From positions 1 to 54,028 of the forward strand of contig JAPHRO010000003.1 of the NCBI GenBank assembly GCA_026195895.1: a DNA stretch of 54,028 nt, written 5' to 3'. The position numbers and the translations under genes were made by a program. Each line of letters starts with the position of its first letter. Within the stretch, counting starts at the first letter, position 1. Origin of the DNA: Gammaproteobacteria bacterium. GTDB lineage: Bacteria; Pseudomonadota; Gammaproteobacteria; SZUA-229. Of the stretch, positions 27,644 to 37,624 are shown piece after piece. The notes below the pieces were generated by a model, which saw nothing but the letters and a program-made list of their open reading frames with translations, was not told the origin of the DNA and did no database searches.

Positions 27644-29101
27644 ATGCGAATTACCCAGGAAGCGCTCACCTTTGATGATGTGCTGTTAATTCCCGCCCAT
27701 TCTACGGTCCTGCCCAATGAAGTTGCATTGGGTACTCAGTTGACTCGAGAAATCCGTTTAAATATCCCCCTCATTTCCGCTGCTATGGATACGGTGACCG
27801 AATCCCGTTTGGCCATTTCACTGGCCCAGGAAGGCGGTATCGGTATTATCCATAAAAATATGTCTATTGATGCTCAGGCGCGGCAGGTGGCGACCGTTAA
27901 AAAATATGAAGCGGGTGTCATAAATGAGCCGATCACGGTCTCGCCTGGCACCACGATTCGTGAAGTCGTTGCCCTAACCCAGGACAACAAGATTTCAGGT
28001 GTACCCGTGGTTGATGGCGAAAATCTTGTGGGCATTATCACTTCACGTGATCGTCGTTTCGAAACTGAACTGGATAAGCCAGTGACCAGTATTATGACGC
28101 CGAAGGACAAACTGGTGACGGTGAAAGAGGGTGCCAGTACCGATGAAGTTCTGGCACTGTTGCATAAGCACCGTATCGAAAAAGTGCTGGTGGTTAACGA
28201 TAGTTTTCAGCTACGCGGCATGGTCACCGTAAAAGATATCCAGAAATCCGATGATTTCCCCAATGCCTGTAAAGATTCACAGGGTCGCCTGCGCGTGGGT
28301 GCTGCTGTCGGTACCGGTGCGGATACCGAAGATCGAGTCAACGCTCTGGCCAAAGCCGGTGTTGACGTGATTGTGGTGGACACTGCGCACGGTCATTCAC
28401 AGGGCGTGCTGGATCGTGTTGCCTGGGTGAAGAAACACCATCCCGAAGTCCAGGTCATTGGTGGCAACATCGCCACGGCTGTAGCCGCCCGAGACCTGGT
28501 GAACGCCGGTGCTGATGCGGTAAAAGTGGGTATCGGTCCAGGCTCCATTTGCACAACGCGTATTGTTGCCGGTGTTGGCGTGCCGCAGATTACTGCTGTG
28601 AATAATGTCGCCAAAGAGCTGCAAGGCACTGGAGTGCCGTTGATTGCTGACGGTGGTATTCGTTTTTCCGGCGACATTGCCAAGGCGCTGGCGGCAGGTG
28701 CTTACAGCATCATGATCGGTGGTCTGTTCGCCGGCACGGAAGAAGCGCCGGGTGAGGAAATTTTATACCAGGGGCGTTCTTATAAATCCTATCGTGGCAT
28801 GGGCTCTATTGGCGCGATGGAGAAGGGATCTTCGGATCGTTATTTTCAGGATAAGGATGCCGGTTCAGAAAAACTGGTGCCCGAGGGCATCGAGGGTCGC
28901 GTACCTTACAAAGGTCCACTGACCGCCATTATTCACCAGTTGCTGGGGGGGATTCGTTCCAGTATGGGGTATGTCGGTTGTGCCAATCTGGATGAAATGC
29001 GCAGCAAACCGGAATTTGTTCGTATCTCTGGTGCCGGCATGCAGGAGTCACATGTACATGATGTGACCATTACCAAAGAAGCGCCCAACTACCGGACTTA
29101 A
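27644..29101 (+). CDS. guaB: IMP dehydrogenase
   Basis: 485 residues from the ATG at 27644, which has AGGAG at 27634-27638. It oxidises IMP to XMP with NAD, the committed step to GMP. The catalytic TIM barrel is interrupted by a pair of CBS domains (about residues 92-205). The active-site loop GPGSICTTR places the catalytic Cys at 303. Also visible are [17 protein letters not shown] (phosphate binding), GMGSIGAM and the flap segment with [11 protein letters not shown] Sigma70-type promoter lies just upstream. guaA follows after a hairpin, forming the usual guaBA unit. Confidence 0.98.
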   Translation: MRITQEALTFDDVLLIPAHSTVLPNEVALGTQLTREIRLNIPLISAAMDTVTESRLAISLAQEGGIGIIHKNMSIDAQARQVATVKKYEAGVINEPITVSPGTTIREVVALTQDNKISGVPVVDGENLVGIITSRDRRFETELDKPVTSIMTPKDKLVTVKEGASTDEVLALLHKHRIEKVLVVNDSFQLRGMVTVKDIQKSDDFPNACKDSQGRLRVGAAVGTGADTEDRVNALAKAGVDVIVVDTAHGHSQGVLDRVAWVKKHHPEVQVIGGNIATAVAARDLVNAGADAVKVGIGPGSICTTRIVAGVGVPQITAVNNVAKELQGTGVPLIADGGIRFSGDIAKALAAGAYSIMIGGLFAGTEEAPGEEILYQGRSYKSYRGMGSIGAMEKGSSDRYFQDKDAGSEKLVPEGIEGRVPYKGPLTAIIHQLLGGIRSSMGYVGCANLDEMRSKPEFVRISGAGMQESHVHDVTITKEAPNYRT

Positions 29102-29110
29102 AAAAACAGG

Positions 29111-29139
29111 GGCAGGATTTTTATCCTGCCTTTATTTTT
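29111..29139 (+). terminator. Terminator/attenuator between guaB and guaA
   Basis: Stem GGCAGGAT (29111-29118) / ATCCTGCC (29123-29130) with a TTTT loop, followed by TTTATTTTT. It is a textbook intrinsic terminator inside the 60-bp guaB-guaA gap, so guaA may depend on read-through or on its own promoter. Confidence 0.75.
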
Positions 29140-29161
29140 AGCCAACTATTTCGTTGAAATC

Positions 29162-30742
29162 ATGACCACACAAAATATTCATTCTGATCGTATTCTGATT
29201 CTGGATTTCGGTTCCCAGTACACACAATTAATCGCCCGCCGCATTCGTGAAGCCGGCGTATATTGTGAACTGTACGCCTGGGATGTGAGCGATGAAGATA
29301 TCAGGGCATTTAAACCCAAAGGTATCATTCTATCGGGCGGACCAGAAACGGTGACCGAAGATGAGTCGCCAGTAGCTCCACAACTGGTATTTGAACTGGG
29401 TGTGCCTGTATTAGGTATTTGTTACGGCATGCAAACCATGACGGCGCAGTTAGGTGGCAAAGTTGAGAATGCCGATCACCATGAGTATGGCTATGCCCAG
29501 GTGCGCGCCCGTGGTCACAGCAAGCTGTTAACAGACATTGAAGACCATACCTCGGATGAAGGCTATGGTTTGCTGGATGTCTGGATGTCCCACGGCGACC
29601 ATGTGGTGGAATTGCCCGATGGTTTTAAACTTATGGCGTCTACGGATTCGGCGCCGATTGCCGGTATTGCCAACGAAGAAAAAGATTTTTACGGCGTGCA
29701 ATTCCATCCCGAAGTGACCCACACCAATCAGGGTCAGCGCATTATCGAGCGCTTTGTCCATGACATCTGTGGCTGTGCCAACCTGTGGACGTCTGACAAC
29801 ATCATTGAAGATTCCATCGAAACCATTCGTCAGCTGGTGGGCGATGATGAAGTGTTACTGGGTTTATCCGGTGGCGTCGATTCTTCGGTGGTGGCTGCAT
29901 TATTACATAAAGCCATAGGTGATCAGTTGACCTGTGTCTTCGTTGACAACGGTCTGCTGCGCTATCGAGAAGGTGATCATGTGATGGCGACGTTTGCTGA
30001 ACACATGGGCGTGAAAGTGATTCGCGTCGATGCGGAACAGCGTTTCCTTGATGCCCTGGCGGGTAAAACGGATCCGGAAGATAAGCGCAAAATTATCGGC
30101 AATATGTTTGTCGATATTTTTGAAGAGGAAGCCGCCAAACTTGCCAATGCAAAATGGCTGGCGCAGGGTACGATTTATCCTGATGTCATCGAATCGGCGG
30201 GCGCAAAAACCGGCAAGGCGCATTTGATCAAATCCCATCACAATGTGGGTGGTCTGCCGGACTACATGAAATTAAAACTGTGCGAACCATTGCGAGAACT
30301 GTTCAAAGATGAAGTGCGTAAACTGGGTGTGGAACTGGGTTTGCCATTTGATATGGTCTATCGCCATCCATTCCCCGGCCCCGGTCTCGGTGTGCGTATC
30401 CTGGGTGAAGTGAAAAAAGAATATGCTGATCTGTTGCGTCTGGCGGATCATATCTTTATTGAAGAACTGTACAAAAACGATTTGTACAATGGTGTATCCC
30501 AGGCGTTTACCGTATTCCTGCCAGTGAAATCGGTAGGTGTGACCGGTGACGGCCGTCGTTACCAGTATGTGGTGGCTTTACGGGCTGTTGAAACCATTGA
30601 TTTCATGACCGCACGCTGGGCGCATCTGCCTTACGATTTCCTTGATCACGTGTGTCGTCGCATCGTCAACGAAGTGGATGGTATCTCGCGCGTGGTGTAT
30701 GACATTACCGGCAAGCCGCCGGGGACTATTGAGTGGGAATAA
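29162..30742 (+). CDS. guaA: GMP synthase (glutamine-hydrolysing)
   Basis: 526 residues. It converts XMP to GMP using ATP and glutamine. The N-terminal class I glutamine amidotransferase has catalytic Cys87 (GICYGMQ) and the FHPEVTH His/Glu pair near residue 183. The ATP-pyrophosphatase domain starts with the P-loop LSGGVDSSV near 239. The C-terminal dimerisation domain carries [15 protein letters not shown] and ends in the conserved PGTIEWE. There is no strong ribosome binding site before the ATG at 29162. It is downstream of guaB and upstream of tadA, the usual gammaproteobacterial order. Confidence 0.98.
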   Translation: MTTQNIHSDRILILDFGSQYTQLIARRIREAGVYCELYAWDVSDEDIRAFKPKGIILSGGPETVTEDESPVAPQLVFELGVPVLGICYGMQTMTAQLGGKVENADHHEYGYAQVRARGHSKLLTDIEDHTSDEGYGLLDVWMSHGDHVVELPDGFKLMASTDSAPIAGIANEEKDFYGVQFHPEVTHTNQGQRIIERFVHDICGCANLWTSDNIIEDSIETIRQLVGDDEVLLGLSGGVDSSVVAALLHKAIGDQLTCVFVDNGLLRYREGDHVMATFAEHMGVKVIRVDAEQRFLDALAGKTDPEDKRKIIGNMFVDIFEEEAAKLANAKWLAQGTIYPDVIESAGAKTGKAHLIKSHHNVGGLPDYMKLKLCEPLRELFKDEVRKLGVELGLPFDMVYRHPFPGPGLGVRILGEVKKEYADLLRLADHIFIEELYKNDLYNGVSQAFTVFLPVKSVGVTGDGRRYQYVVALRAVETIDFMTARWAHLPYDFLDHVCRRIVNEVDGISRVVYDITGKPPGTIEWE

Positions 30743-30788
30743 TTTAAAACCCACGACGCTACATCGATCTTTTTTAAATTAGCAAACA

Positions 30789-31250
30789 ATGGAAAACAAC
30801 GACGAATACTGGATGCGCCGAGCGATCGAGCTGGCCGGTAAGGCAGAAGCCGAAGGTGAGGTGCCGGTCGGTGCCGTCATCGTAAAAAACGGTGAGCTTG
30901 TCGCTGAAGGCTGGAATCATCCGATTCAATCCCATGATCCTTCCGCCCATGCTGAAATGATGGCCATGCGTAATGCAGGCCAGGCCCTTAACAATTATCG
31001 GCTTATTGATACGACTTTATACGTCACTCTCGAACCCTGCTCCATGTGTGTCGGTGCCATGATTCATGCGCGCATCGCTCGTCTGGTGTTTGGTGCCTAT
31101 GACCCTAAAACCGGTGCCGCCGGTAGTGCTATGGATTTGATACACGCCGATATTCATAATCATCAACCATTGATTAGCGGCGGTGTGCTGGAAGACGAGT
31201 GTCGCCAGCAGCTGCAGGCTTTTTTTCGCGACAAACGAAAATCGACCTAG
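30789..31250 (+). CDS. tadA: tRNA-specific adenosine deaminase TadA
   Basis: 153 residues. It deaminates A34 to inosine in tRNA-Arg(ACG). The cytidine/deoxycytidylate deaminase zinc motif is complete: HAE (His54, Glu56) and PCSMC (Cys84, Cys87). The family start (YWMRRAIELAGKAEAEGEVPVGAV) and the CXXGA-like continuation CVGAMIHARIARLVFGA are well conserved. It follows guaA after 46 bp and is probably cotranscribed with it. Confidence 0.96.
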   Translation: MENNDEYWMRRAIELAGKAEAEGEVPVGAVIVKNGELVAEGWNHPIQSHDPSAHAEMMAMRNAGQALNNYRLIDTTLYVTLEPCSMCVGAMIHARIARLVFGAYDPKTGAAGSAMDLIHADIHNHQPLISGGVLEDECRQQLQAFFRDKRKST

Positions 31251-31496
31251 GCCTCTTTTGCGTCATTTTCCAAGATTTAAAAACCGATTAAACCCTCTAA
31301 TTAAATCAATGTCTTATGGCTGTTTCTGGGCGGGATAAAAAAAGCTTGATTTTTTACCATTCAGGCATAAAATGCCGCCTCCCAAATAATTACCAAGAGT
31401 ATTTATGGTTCCACATATTCAGCGTTGCTACTAATTCGGGATAGTCTCGTATGGCAGCAGCGCGTTTTAACAAGCTGTCTACGAGGAGACATACTG
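31251..31496 (+). promoter_or_regulatory. speD leader region with possible promoter and mini-ORF
   Basis: A weak promoter candidate is TTGATT (31346-31351), 16-base spacer, TAAAAT (31368-31373). Downstream, the ATG at 31405 opens a 9-codon frame (MVPHIQRCY) with AAGAG just upstream, ending about 65 bases before the speD start. No known riboswitch is recognised. The 246-bp gap holds no longer gene. Confidence 0.35.
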
Positions 31497-31973
31497 ATGC
31501 AAATAGTTGCACCTGCTGAGGTGGAATTGGAAGTTCCCACAGAGGACTTGGGCCGTTGGCAAAATCATAGCCAGATACATGATGAGCTGGCGGCCCCCAA
31601 AGACCACTTTATCCAACGGGATGGCGTCGAATTCGCCGGTACCCATCTGTTAATCGACCTCTGGGATGCGAGCCATCTCGATGACATCAAACGCATTGAA
31701 TATGCCATGCGTGAATGTGTCGAGGTCTGCGGTGCAACTTTATTGCATATTCATCTGCATCATTTTACCCCCAGCGGCGGTGTTTCCGGTGTTGCCGTGC
31801 TGGCGGAATCGCACATCAGTGTCCACACCTGGCCAGAGCGCGATTATGCGGCTTTTGATGTGTTCATGTGTGGTGACGCGCAACCGGAAAATGCGGTTGC
31901 TGTGCTGAAACGCGCCTTTGTTCCACATCGCCTGGAAGTGACTGAAGAACTGCGTGGCAGGACGTTAAAATGA
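31497..31973 (+). CDS. speD: S-adenosylmethionine decarboxylase proenzyme
   Basis: 158 residues from the ATG at 31497, with GAGGAG at 31483-31488. It decarboxylates AdoMet to supply aminopropyl groups for spermidine. The precursor self-cleaves between Glu104 and Ser105 in [13 protein letters not shown], giving the pyruvoyl cofactor at Ser105; this matches the bacterial class 1B (SpeH-type) enzymes. [14 protein letters not shown] precedes the site. About 35 residues lie ahead of the usual core. The stop overlaps the speE start (ATGA), indicating an operon. Confidence 0.95.
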   Translation: MQIVAPAEVELEVPTEDLGRWQNHSQIHDELAAPKDHFIQRDGVEFAGTHLLIDLWDASHLDDIKRIEYAMRECVEVCGATLLHIHLHHFTPSGGVSGVAVLAESHISVHTWPERDYAAFDVFMCGDAQPENAVAVLKRAFVPHRLEVTEELRGRTLK

Positions 31974-32818
31974 AAACCTATACTGAGACGCTATACGATG
32001 CCTATGGTCAGGAATTCAGTGTCGATAAAGTCTATTTCGAAAACAAAACCGAGCACCAGCATCTGATTATTTTTGAGAATGCCATGTTCGGTCGTGTGAT
32101 GGCGCTGGATGGTATAATCCAGACCACCGAAGCCGACGAGTTTATCTATCACGAAATGCTCACCCACGTGCCCTTGCTGGCCCACGGCAATGTTAAAGAT
32201 GTGTTGATTATCGGCGGCGGTGATGGCGGCATGCTGCGTGAAGTGTGCAAGCATCAGTCTGTTGAGCATATCGTGCAGGTTGAAATCGATGACCAGGTGG
32301 TCGAGATGTGCAAGGAATATCTGCCACAGCACAGTGCCGGTGCTTATGATGATCCCCGCGTCGAAGTGGTGATTGATGATGGCGCCAATTTTGTGCGCAC
32401 AACTGAGCGTCGTTTTGATGTGATTATCTCCGACAGCACCGATCCCATTGGCCCCGGCGATGTATTGTTTACCTCCGATTTTTATGCGGACTGCAAAAAA
32501 TGCCTGAAATTGGGTGGTGTACTGGTAACGCAAAATGGTGTGGCCTATATGCAGCTCGATGAAGTCGTCACCACCGGTAAACGTCTGGCGCCGTATTTCA
32601 GGGACAGCTATTTTTATTCTGCCGCTGTGCCAACTTATATCGGTGGCATTATGACATTTGCCTGGGCAACCGATGATGAATCCTTACGCCAGTTATCGAC
32701 GGAGGTGATTGCTGAGCGATTTAATAAAGCGGCTATTACCACGCGCTACTATAATCCAGCTATTCATTCGGCCAGTTTTGCCTTGCCGCAATATATACTG
32801 GATGCGATAAAGGATTAG
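31970..32818 (+). CDS. speE: Spermidine synthase
   Basis: 282 residues. It transfers the aminopropyl group of decarboxylated AdoMet to putrescine. The signatures are the N-terminal [22 protein letters not shown], the [27 protein letters not shown] gate region, the cofactor loop [31 protein letters not shown], and [16 protein letters not shown] with the catalytic Asp pair. Length and motifs are normal. It overlaps speD by four bases and is followed six bases later by the ornithine decarboxylase gene. Confidence 0.97.
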   Translation: MKTYTETLYDAYGQEFSVDKVYFENKTEHQHLIIFENAMFGRVMALDGIIQTTEADEFIYHEMLTHVPLLAHGNVKDVLIIGGGDGGMLREVCKHQSVEHIVQVEIDDQVVEMCKEYLPQHSAGAYDDPRVEVVIDDGANFVRTTERRFDVIISDSTDPIGPGDVLFTSDFYADCKKCLKLGGVLVTQNGVAYMQLDEVVTTGKRLAPYFRDSYFYSAAVPTYIGGIMTFAWATDDESLRQLSTEVIAERFNKAAITTRYYNPAIHSASFALPQYILDAIKD

Positions 32819-32824
32819 CATGCC

Positions 32825-34006
32825 ATGACACGCTTAACCATCGAAGCAACTGACAACGCTAAACAGTATCAGCAACTGGTGGAGCAACACGGTTCACCAC
32901 TGCTGGTGCTCGACTGTGAGCAACTGGTAACGCAATACCAGCAGTTAAGCGATGAGTTACCCGGCGTTGAGCTTTTTTACGCGATTAAATCGCTGCCACA
33001 TCCCGCAGCAATCAAAACACTGGATGCGCTGGGGGCCGGATTTGATATTGCTACCAGTGGTGAAATCGAACTGTTGCGTCAGCAGCGGGCACGACCCCGA
33101 CATACTATTCACACCCATCCCATCAAGCGCGATGCAGATATTCGTGACGCACTACGATTTGGTTGCACCACTTTTGTTATTGATAATATCTGGGAGCTGG
33201 AAAAATTTATCGAGTATCGTCATCGTGTTGGCCTGCTGGTGAGAGTCAGTTTTCCAAACCCCGATGTGCCGATAGATTTATCCCGGAAATTTGGCTGCCG
33301 CCCTGAGGATGTGGAAATCCTGTTACAGAAAGCATCGGCTATGGGGATACATGTCAAGGGTTTGTCTTTCCATGCGGGCTCACAATGCCCTGATTCAGCT
33401 AATCATGTTTATGCTATTCAGCAATGTAAAAAAATCATGCAGGAATGGCAGGATAGTTCAGGCAAACTGCTGTCAGTGCTCGATATTGGCGGCGGGTTTC
33501 CGGTTGAATATATAGAACAGGTAAGTGACATTGACACTTTTTGTCAGCCGATTCGTGATGAGCTGAAGAGCTTGCCTGATCATGTCAGAGTTATTGCTGA
33601 ACCCGGTCGTTATCTGTCTGCTCCCGCGATGACATCGGTTGCTACGGTGATGGGCAAGGCAAACCGCGGAGATCGTGTCTGGTATTATCTGGATGACGGC
33701 GTTTATGGTTCTTATAGCGGTCAGTTATTTGATCATGCGATTTATCCATTAACTGTTTTTAGCGATTTAAAACAGCAGGAATCTGCAGTGCTGGCCGGAC
33801 CCACCTGCGACAGTATTGATGTGATAGCAGAAAACCTGGATATACCGCCCATGGAAATAGGCGATCTGGTGGTGGGTAAACAAATGGGCGCCTATACCTC
33901 TGCTACGGCAACAGACTTTAATTTATTTGCACGGGCAAAAATTGTCGCGATTAATTTACCGCCATCGTCCGATATGGACAGCTCTGTAATCCCGTTTCCA
34001 GCCTGA
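32825..34006 (+). CDS. speC: Ornithine/lysine decarboxylase, alanine-racemase fold
   Basis: 393 residues. This is a PLP-dependent group IV decarboxylase like eukaryotic ornithine decarboxylase and Pseudomonas SpeC, not the large E. coli-type enzyme. The PLP lysine is in FYAIKS (Lys55). Other site residues are in SFHAGSQC, DIGGGFPVEY, IAEPGRYLSAPA and GPTCDSID, whose Cys328 and Asp pair bind substrate across the dimer. Ornithine is the likely substrate, giving putrescine for the neighbouring spermidine synthase; lysine or both is possible. Its position six bases after speE supports a single polyamine operon. Confidence 0.9.
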   Translation: MTRLTIEATDNAKQYQQLVEQHGSPLLVLDCEQLVTQYQQLSDELPGVELFYAIKSLPHPAAIKTLDALGAGFDIATSGEIELLRQQRARPRHTIHTHPIKRDADIRDALRFGCTTFVIDNIWELEKFIEYRHRVGLLVRVSFPNPDVPIDLSRKFGCRPEDVEILLQKASAMGIHVKGLSFHAGSQCPDSANHVYAIQQCKKIMQEWQDSSGKLLSVLDIGGGFPVEYIEQVSDIDTFCQPIRDELKSLPDHVRVIAEPGRYLSAPAMTSVATVMGKANRGDRVWYYLDDGVYGSYSGQLFDHAIYPLTVFSDLKQQESAVLAGPTCDSIDVIAENLDIPPMEIGDLVVGKQMGAYTSATATDFNLFARAKIVAINLPPSSDMDSSVIPFPA

Positions 34007-34177
34007 AATTATCTGGCCGCCTGTATCGGGTATCTATAATGTTTTTCTAATGCAAAACGCCGGTTCATGACTAAAGTTGATGGTTGGGTCTGATTGCAGT
34101 ATGTGATTATTATTGGAGCTGAACCGTGCTAAATTAGTCGTTGAGTCTAAACCGCTCAGCTATAGATGGAGAAAAAA

Positions 34178-34798
34178 ATGACTAAGGGTATTCTCGCGAT
34201 CACTGTTCTCCTGTTATTGGCATTGCCTGCTGTGGAAGCGCTGGAAGCAACCGGTGCCATCACCGATGAGGGTAAACGTGTCGTTTTATTTCCGGATGGT
34301 AGCTGGGTATATAAGCCCGATGGCGCAGGTCCTTCCAGCATAAAAAAGCCCCATTCAAATCAGCTCGGTAATGTTATCGAGGGTGGTAATGGTAGCTATA
34401 GTATTCGTTTCAATGAACAAAAATGGCGGCAGATTGAAAAGCTGAGTGATGCTGCCGAATATTCATTGCAGCATAAAAACGCCGATGCTTATGCGCTGAT
34501 TATTTATGAAAATGCCACTATTAAACTGGATCAGTTAAAGCAGGCAGTATTGAATAATACTCGCCAGGCCGCCTCAGATATAAAAGTTATTCATCACCGA
34601 CGGCTTTATACCAATGGTAAAGAAATAATGGTGATGAAATATAACGCAACCGTCGATAACATTCCGCTAACATACTATGGTTATTTTGCCAGTGGGCGTT
34701 GGGGGGTGTTGCAGTTTTTAAGCTGGAGTACTACCGCAGACTTTGATCGATTAGAAGGCGATATGTTTGAGTTGCTGGATGGATTACGGCTAAACTAG
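34178..34798 (+). CDS. Secreted protein of unknown function
   Basis: 206 residues. The ATG at 34178 is preferred to the one at 34166 because GGAG sits six bases before it and the signal peptide (MTKGILAITVLLLLALPAVEALEA) then starts cleanly. The mature protein opens with a short GKRVVLFPDGSWVYK motif, found near the start of several secreted proteins of unknown role, then a folded domain of about 140 residues with no cysteine. I do not recognise a family. It stands alone between the polyamine operon and the converging rsgA. Confidence 0.65.
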   Translation: MTKGILAITVLLLLALPAVEALEATGAITDEGKRVVLFPDGSWVYKPDGAGPSSIKKPHSNQLGNVIEGGNGSYSIRFNEQKWRQIEKLSDAAEYSLQHKNADAYALIIYENATIKLDQLKQAVLNNTRQAASDIKVIHHRRLYTNGKEIMVMKYNATVDNIPLTYYGYFASGRWGVLQFLSWSTTADFDRLEGDMFELLDGLRLN

Positions 34799-34799
34799 T

Positions 34800-35816
34800 T
34801 CAAACAGTGGCGACATATTCCGCTAACATTTTTCGATAATTTGCAAATCGTTGTGGGCTGATTTTTTCATCTTGCAGTGCCTGTAATATTGCACAGTCCG
34901 GTTCGCTTTGATGGGCGCAGTTGGAAAACTTGCATTGCCCCGAAAACTCGCGCAGCTCTTTAAAGCCATACAGAATATCTTCGGCTGTAGTATTCCATAA
35001 ACCAAAGTCTCTCACGCCCGGTGAATCGATTAACTGCCCACCACAGGGAAGCGTGTACAGAGTAGAACTGGTTGTAGTATGCGTACCTTCGCCAGATGCT
35101 TCTGACAGTTCGCCTGTACGTATATTAAGTTCTGGCATCAGGTGATTGATTAAGGATGATTTTCCCACGCCGGAGAGGCCAACAAAAATACTGGTTTTCT
35201 GTTTCAGCGCGGTTAGTAACTGATCAAAGCCGTGATCAATAATTTTACTGGCTTTAATCACTTTATAACCAATGCGGGTGTATTCATTTTCAATACTGTC
35301 AATAAGCGGTCGGTTTTGTTCGTTGATCAGGTCAATTTTGTTCAGCAAAATAATCGGAGTTGCCGGCAGGTTTTCAGCGGCCACCAGGTAACGATCAATT
35401 AAATAAGAACTGGGTTCGGGTTGCAGCGAAGAAACGATAATGATTTGATCAATGTTTGCCGCCATCGGTTTTAGCTTGCCGCCAAAACCGGGTTTTTGCA
35501 GCAAGGATGAACGCGGTTCAACGGCGACAATCACGCCTTCATTATCCTGTGACTGCTGCCAGATGACATGATCGCCGCAAACAATAGATCCGAGATTTTG
35601 CCGAGCAACACAACGAAACAAGTTTTTATTAGTATCTTCAACAATCAGCGACTGGCCAAAATTAGTAATTATCTGGCCAGGCTGTTCGGCACCAAGTGTT
35701 TGACCGGAGAGCTGCTGTTCTTTAAGCGCCAGATTTTTGCTGGCTTTTTCGCGTCGCTTTTGCTGGATATTTTCGATCCGGCGTTTTTGCTGGTCACTGA
35801 TGCGACGTTTTGCCAT
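34800..35816 (-). CDS. rsgA: Small ribosomal subunit biogenesis GTPase RsgA
   Basis: 338 residues. It is a circularly permuted GTPase that acts late in 30S assembly. The basic N-terminal extension (MAKRRISDQQKRRIENIQQKRR) is typical of gammaproteobacteria, followed by the OB fold. GTPase motifs appear in permuted order: NKID (159-162), GLSGVGKSS (213-221), a Thr-rich switch (GTHTTTS) and DSPG (264-267). The C-terminal zinc site has Cys295, Cys300, His302 and Cys308. There is no clear ribosome binding site; the stop of a 47-codon frame abuts the start codon. orn lies in the same neighbourhood. Confidence 0.96.
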   Translation of the reverse strand: MAKRRISDQQKRRIENIQQKRREKASKNLALKEQQLSGQTLGAEQPGQIITNFGQSLIVEDTNKNLFRCVARQNLGSIVCGDHVIWQQSQDNEGVIVAVEPRSSLLQKPGFGGKLKPMAANIDQIIIVSSLQPEPSSYLIDRYLVAAENLPATPIILLNKIDLINEQNRPLIDSIENEYTRIGYKVIKASKIIDHGFDQLLTALKQKTSIFVGLSGVGKSSLINHLMPELNIRTGELSEASGEGTHTTTSSTLYTLPCGGQLIDSPGVRDFGLWNTTAEDILYGFKELREFSGQCKFSNCAHQSEPDCAILQALQDEKISPQRFANYRKMLAEYVATV

Positions 35817-35984
35817 CTAGGAAGCCGCTGAACAAGCCTGGTTGAAAGCAGGCTGAGAGGGAATTGTTCGATTTATTTTCGAAGTGAGTCGGAATAGTGA
35901 TGCTATTGCAACGAGCTTCGGAGATAAGCGGGGCGATTCCAGCCAGCATAATGCAATCATGGCTTATTTAGAGTCTCCCTTGCA
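35817..35984 (-). other. rsgA upstream gap with a 47-codon frame and hairpin
   Basis: On the minus strand an ATG-started 47-codon frame (ATG at 35960) ends in TAG directly against the rsgA ATG and is in the same frame. It has no ribosome binding site and no recognisable homologue. Within it lies a 6-bp hairpin AGCCTG (35835-35840) / CAGGCT (35849-35854). It may be a leader or chance. Confidence 0.3.
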
Positions 35985-36263
35985 TTAGAACTTGTAGAAC
36001 TTCGTATTCAGGTACTCGATAACTGAATTGGTTTCCGACACTGTCCAGTCAGCTTTTGCGGGGCCTTTCATGCAGTTATTGACCTGATTTGATAAGGCGT
36101 TCAGTGATTTCACGCGGCGGTCTTCGCGGGTGTATACCTGGTTGTTGTGGCAGGAGGTACATTTTTGATCATGCAAGTTCTGGCCGTGAGCTAAAACCGG
36201 ATCGTTTTCAGCATAGGCCGAACTGGCCAGACTAAGGCTTAATATCGCGAATAGTATTTTCAT
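35985..36263 (-). CDS. Small periplasmic monoheme cytochrome c
   Basis: 92 residues. The signal peptide (MKILFAILSLSLASSAYA-EN) directs it to the periplasm, where haem is attached at CTSCH (Cys35, Cys38, His39). The distal Met is probably in the NCMKGP segment. The domain is the small c5/c8-like class I type. It starts 11 bases after the stop of the M48 protease gene, so the two are probably cotranscribed. An electron-transfer role is expected but the partner is unknown. Confidence 0.85.
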   Translation of the reverse strand: MKILFAILSLSLASSAYAENDPVLAHGQNLHDQKCTSCHNNQVYTREDRRVKSLNALSNQVNNCMKGPAKADWTVSETNSVIEYLNTKFYKF

Positions 36264-36274
36264 TTTTCTATCCT

Positions 36275-37516
36275 TTAATTTTGACCAGCCAGATGCGCAA
36301 TACGCACAGGCGCTGGGGGGTGGCTGTCGTAAAACGCTGAATATAACGGATCTGGTGTCAGAGTGCTCGCATTTTCCTTGTACATATTAACCAATGCCTG
36401 AATTAAAAAACGTGCTTCACTTTGTTCGGCAGCAAAAGCATCGGCTTCAAATTCATTTTTTCGGGAAAGCATGCTCATCAATGGGCTCAGTAAAAATGTG
36501 AATACCGGTAGTGTCAGGGTAAATAATAACAGGGCCATATACGTTGACGGTGTGCTAACGCCCAGAGCAGTGTAGAACCAGTCATTCTGCATTAGCCAGG
36601 CAAGCACCCATAAACCGACCAGCGTTGTTGCAATGGTAAGTAACATGCCTTTAACAATATGTTTGCGTTTGAAATGTCCCAGTTCATGGGCGAGTACGGC
36701 CTCCAGTTCATTATCATCCAGCGATTCCAGCAGTGTGTCGTAAAACACGATGCGTTTGTTTTTACCAAAGCCGGAAAAATAGGCGTTGCCGTGGCTGGAG
36801 CGACGCGAGCCGTCAATCACAAAAATACCCTTGCTGTTAAATCCGCAACGACTCAACAGGCTGTTGATACGATCCAGTGTTTCACCCTGTTCCAGCGGCG
36901 AAAATTTATTAAAGATGGGGGCGATCCAGGTGGGGTAAGCCCAGGCAATAAATAAACTGAATCCGGTCCATACCAGCCAGGTATAGATCCACCACAGCTC
37001 ACCGGCTTTTTCCATTAGCCAGAGCACGACCCAGATGAGCGGCGTGCCGATAATCAGTGCCAGCAGCATACCTTTGAATAAATCAATAACAAAGGTTCTG
37101 GCCGTTGTGCGATTAAATCCAAAACGTTCTTCGATAACAAAGGTGCTGTAAATAGAAAAAGGTAAATCCAGCAGCGACGACGCCAGCATCAGGCTCAGGA
37201 TAACCGCAATACCGGTTACTATTGGATCAAACTGCAGCAGGCGCCAGCTTTGATCCAGCCATTCCAGGCCGCCGCCGAAGGTCCAGATTAATAATAGCGC
37301 GGCATCATAAATCATCGGCAGTCGACCAAAGCGTACTTTGGTGGTGGTGTAATCGGCGGCTTTCTGGTGATCCTCCAGAGAGATTTTTTCACTAAACGCA
37401 TCCGGTACCGTTGATCGATTTTCAAGAATGTGTGAAATGTGTCTCCGGGTTAACCAGTAGCGAACAATCAGTGAAGTAGCAAAAAAAACCAGAAACAGAA
37501 CCGCGAAACCATGCAT
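36275..37516 (-). CDS. M48 family membrane zinc metalloprotease (CAAX prenyl protease-like)
   Basis: 413 residues from the ATG at 37516 (MHGFAVLFLVFFATS), with AGAG about eight bases upstream; a TTG at 37537 is a less likely start. The zinc motif is HELGH (about 277-281), with the third ligand Glu in NEFEADAFAA. NAYFSGFGKNKRIV is the usual Ste24/HtpX edge strand. Five or more membrane spans occupy the N-terminal half, as in bacterial Ste24-like peptidases. It likely cleaves membrane or envelope proteins; its substrate is unknown. It is followed by cytochrome c and then rsgA on the same strand and is divergent from orn. Confidence 0.88.
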   Translation of the reverse strand: MHGFAVLFLVFFATSLIVRYWLTRRHISHILENRSTVPDAFSEKISLEDHQKAADYTTTKVRFGRLPMIYDAALLLIWTFGGGLEWLDQSWRLLQFDPIVTGIAVILSLMLASSLLDLPFSIYSTFVIEERFGFNRTTARTFVIDLFKGMLLALIIGTPLIWVVLWLMEKAGELWWIYTWLVWTGFSLFIAWAYPTWIAPIFNKFSPLEQGETLDRINSLLSRCGFNSKGIFVIDGSRRSSHGNAYFSGFGKNKRIVFYDTLLESLDDNELEAVLAHELGHFKRKHIVKGMLLTIATTLVGLWVLAWLMQNDWFYTALGVSTPSTYMALLLFTLTLPVFTFLLSPLMSMLSRKNEFEADAFAAEQSEARFLIQALVNMYKENASTLTPDPLYSAFYDSHPPAPVRIAHLAGQN

Positions 37517-37624
37517 ATATAAATCTCTATAAATCAATCAGGTAGCAATTATCGCTTTTCTAGATGAAATGGTCTACTGTGTGAAATAAAGTGAATAAAA
37601 CTTCTGAATAATTCTGGAAACACA

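Noticed and set aside
30741..30780. AATTTAAAA ... TTTTAAATT inverted repeat between guaA and tadA
   Set aside because: AT-only pairing in an AT-rich gap, no T-tract, likely chance.
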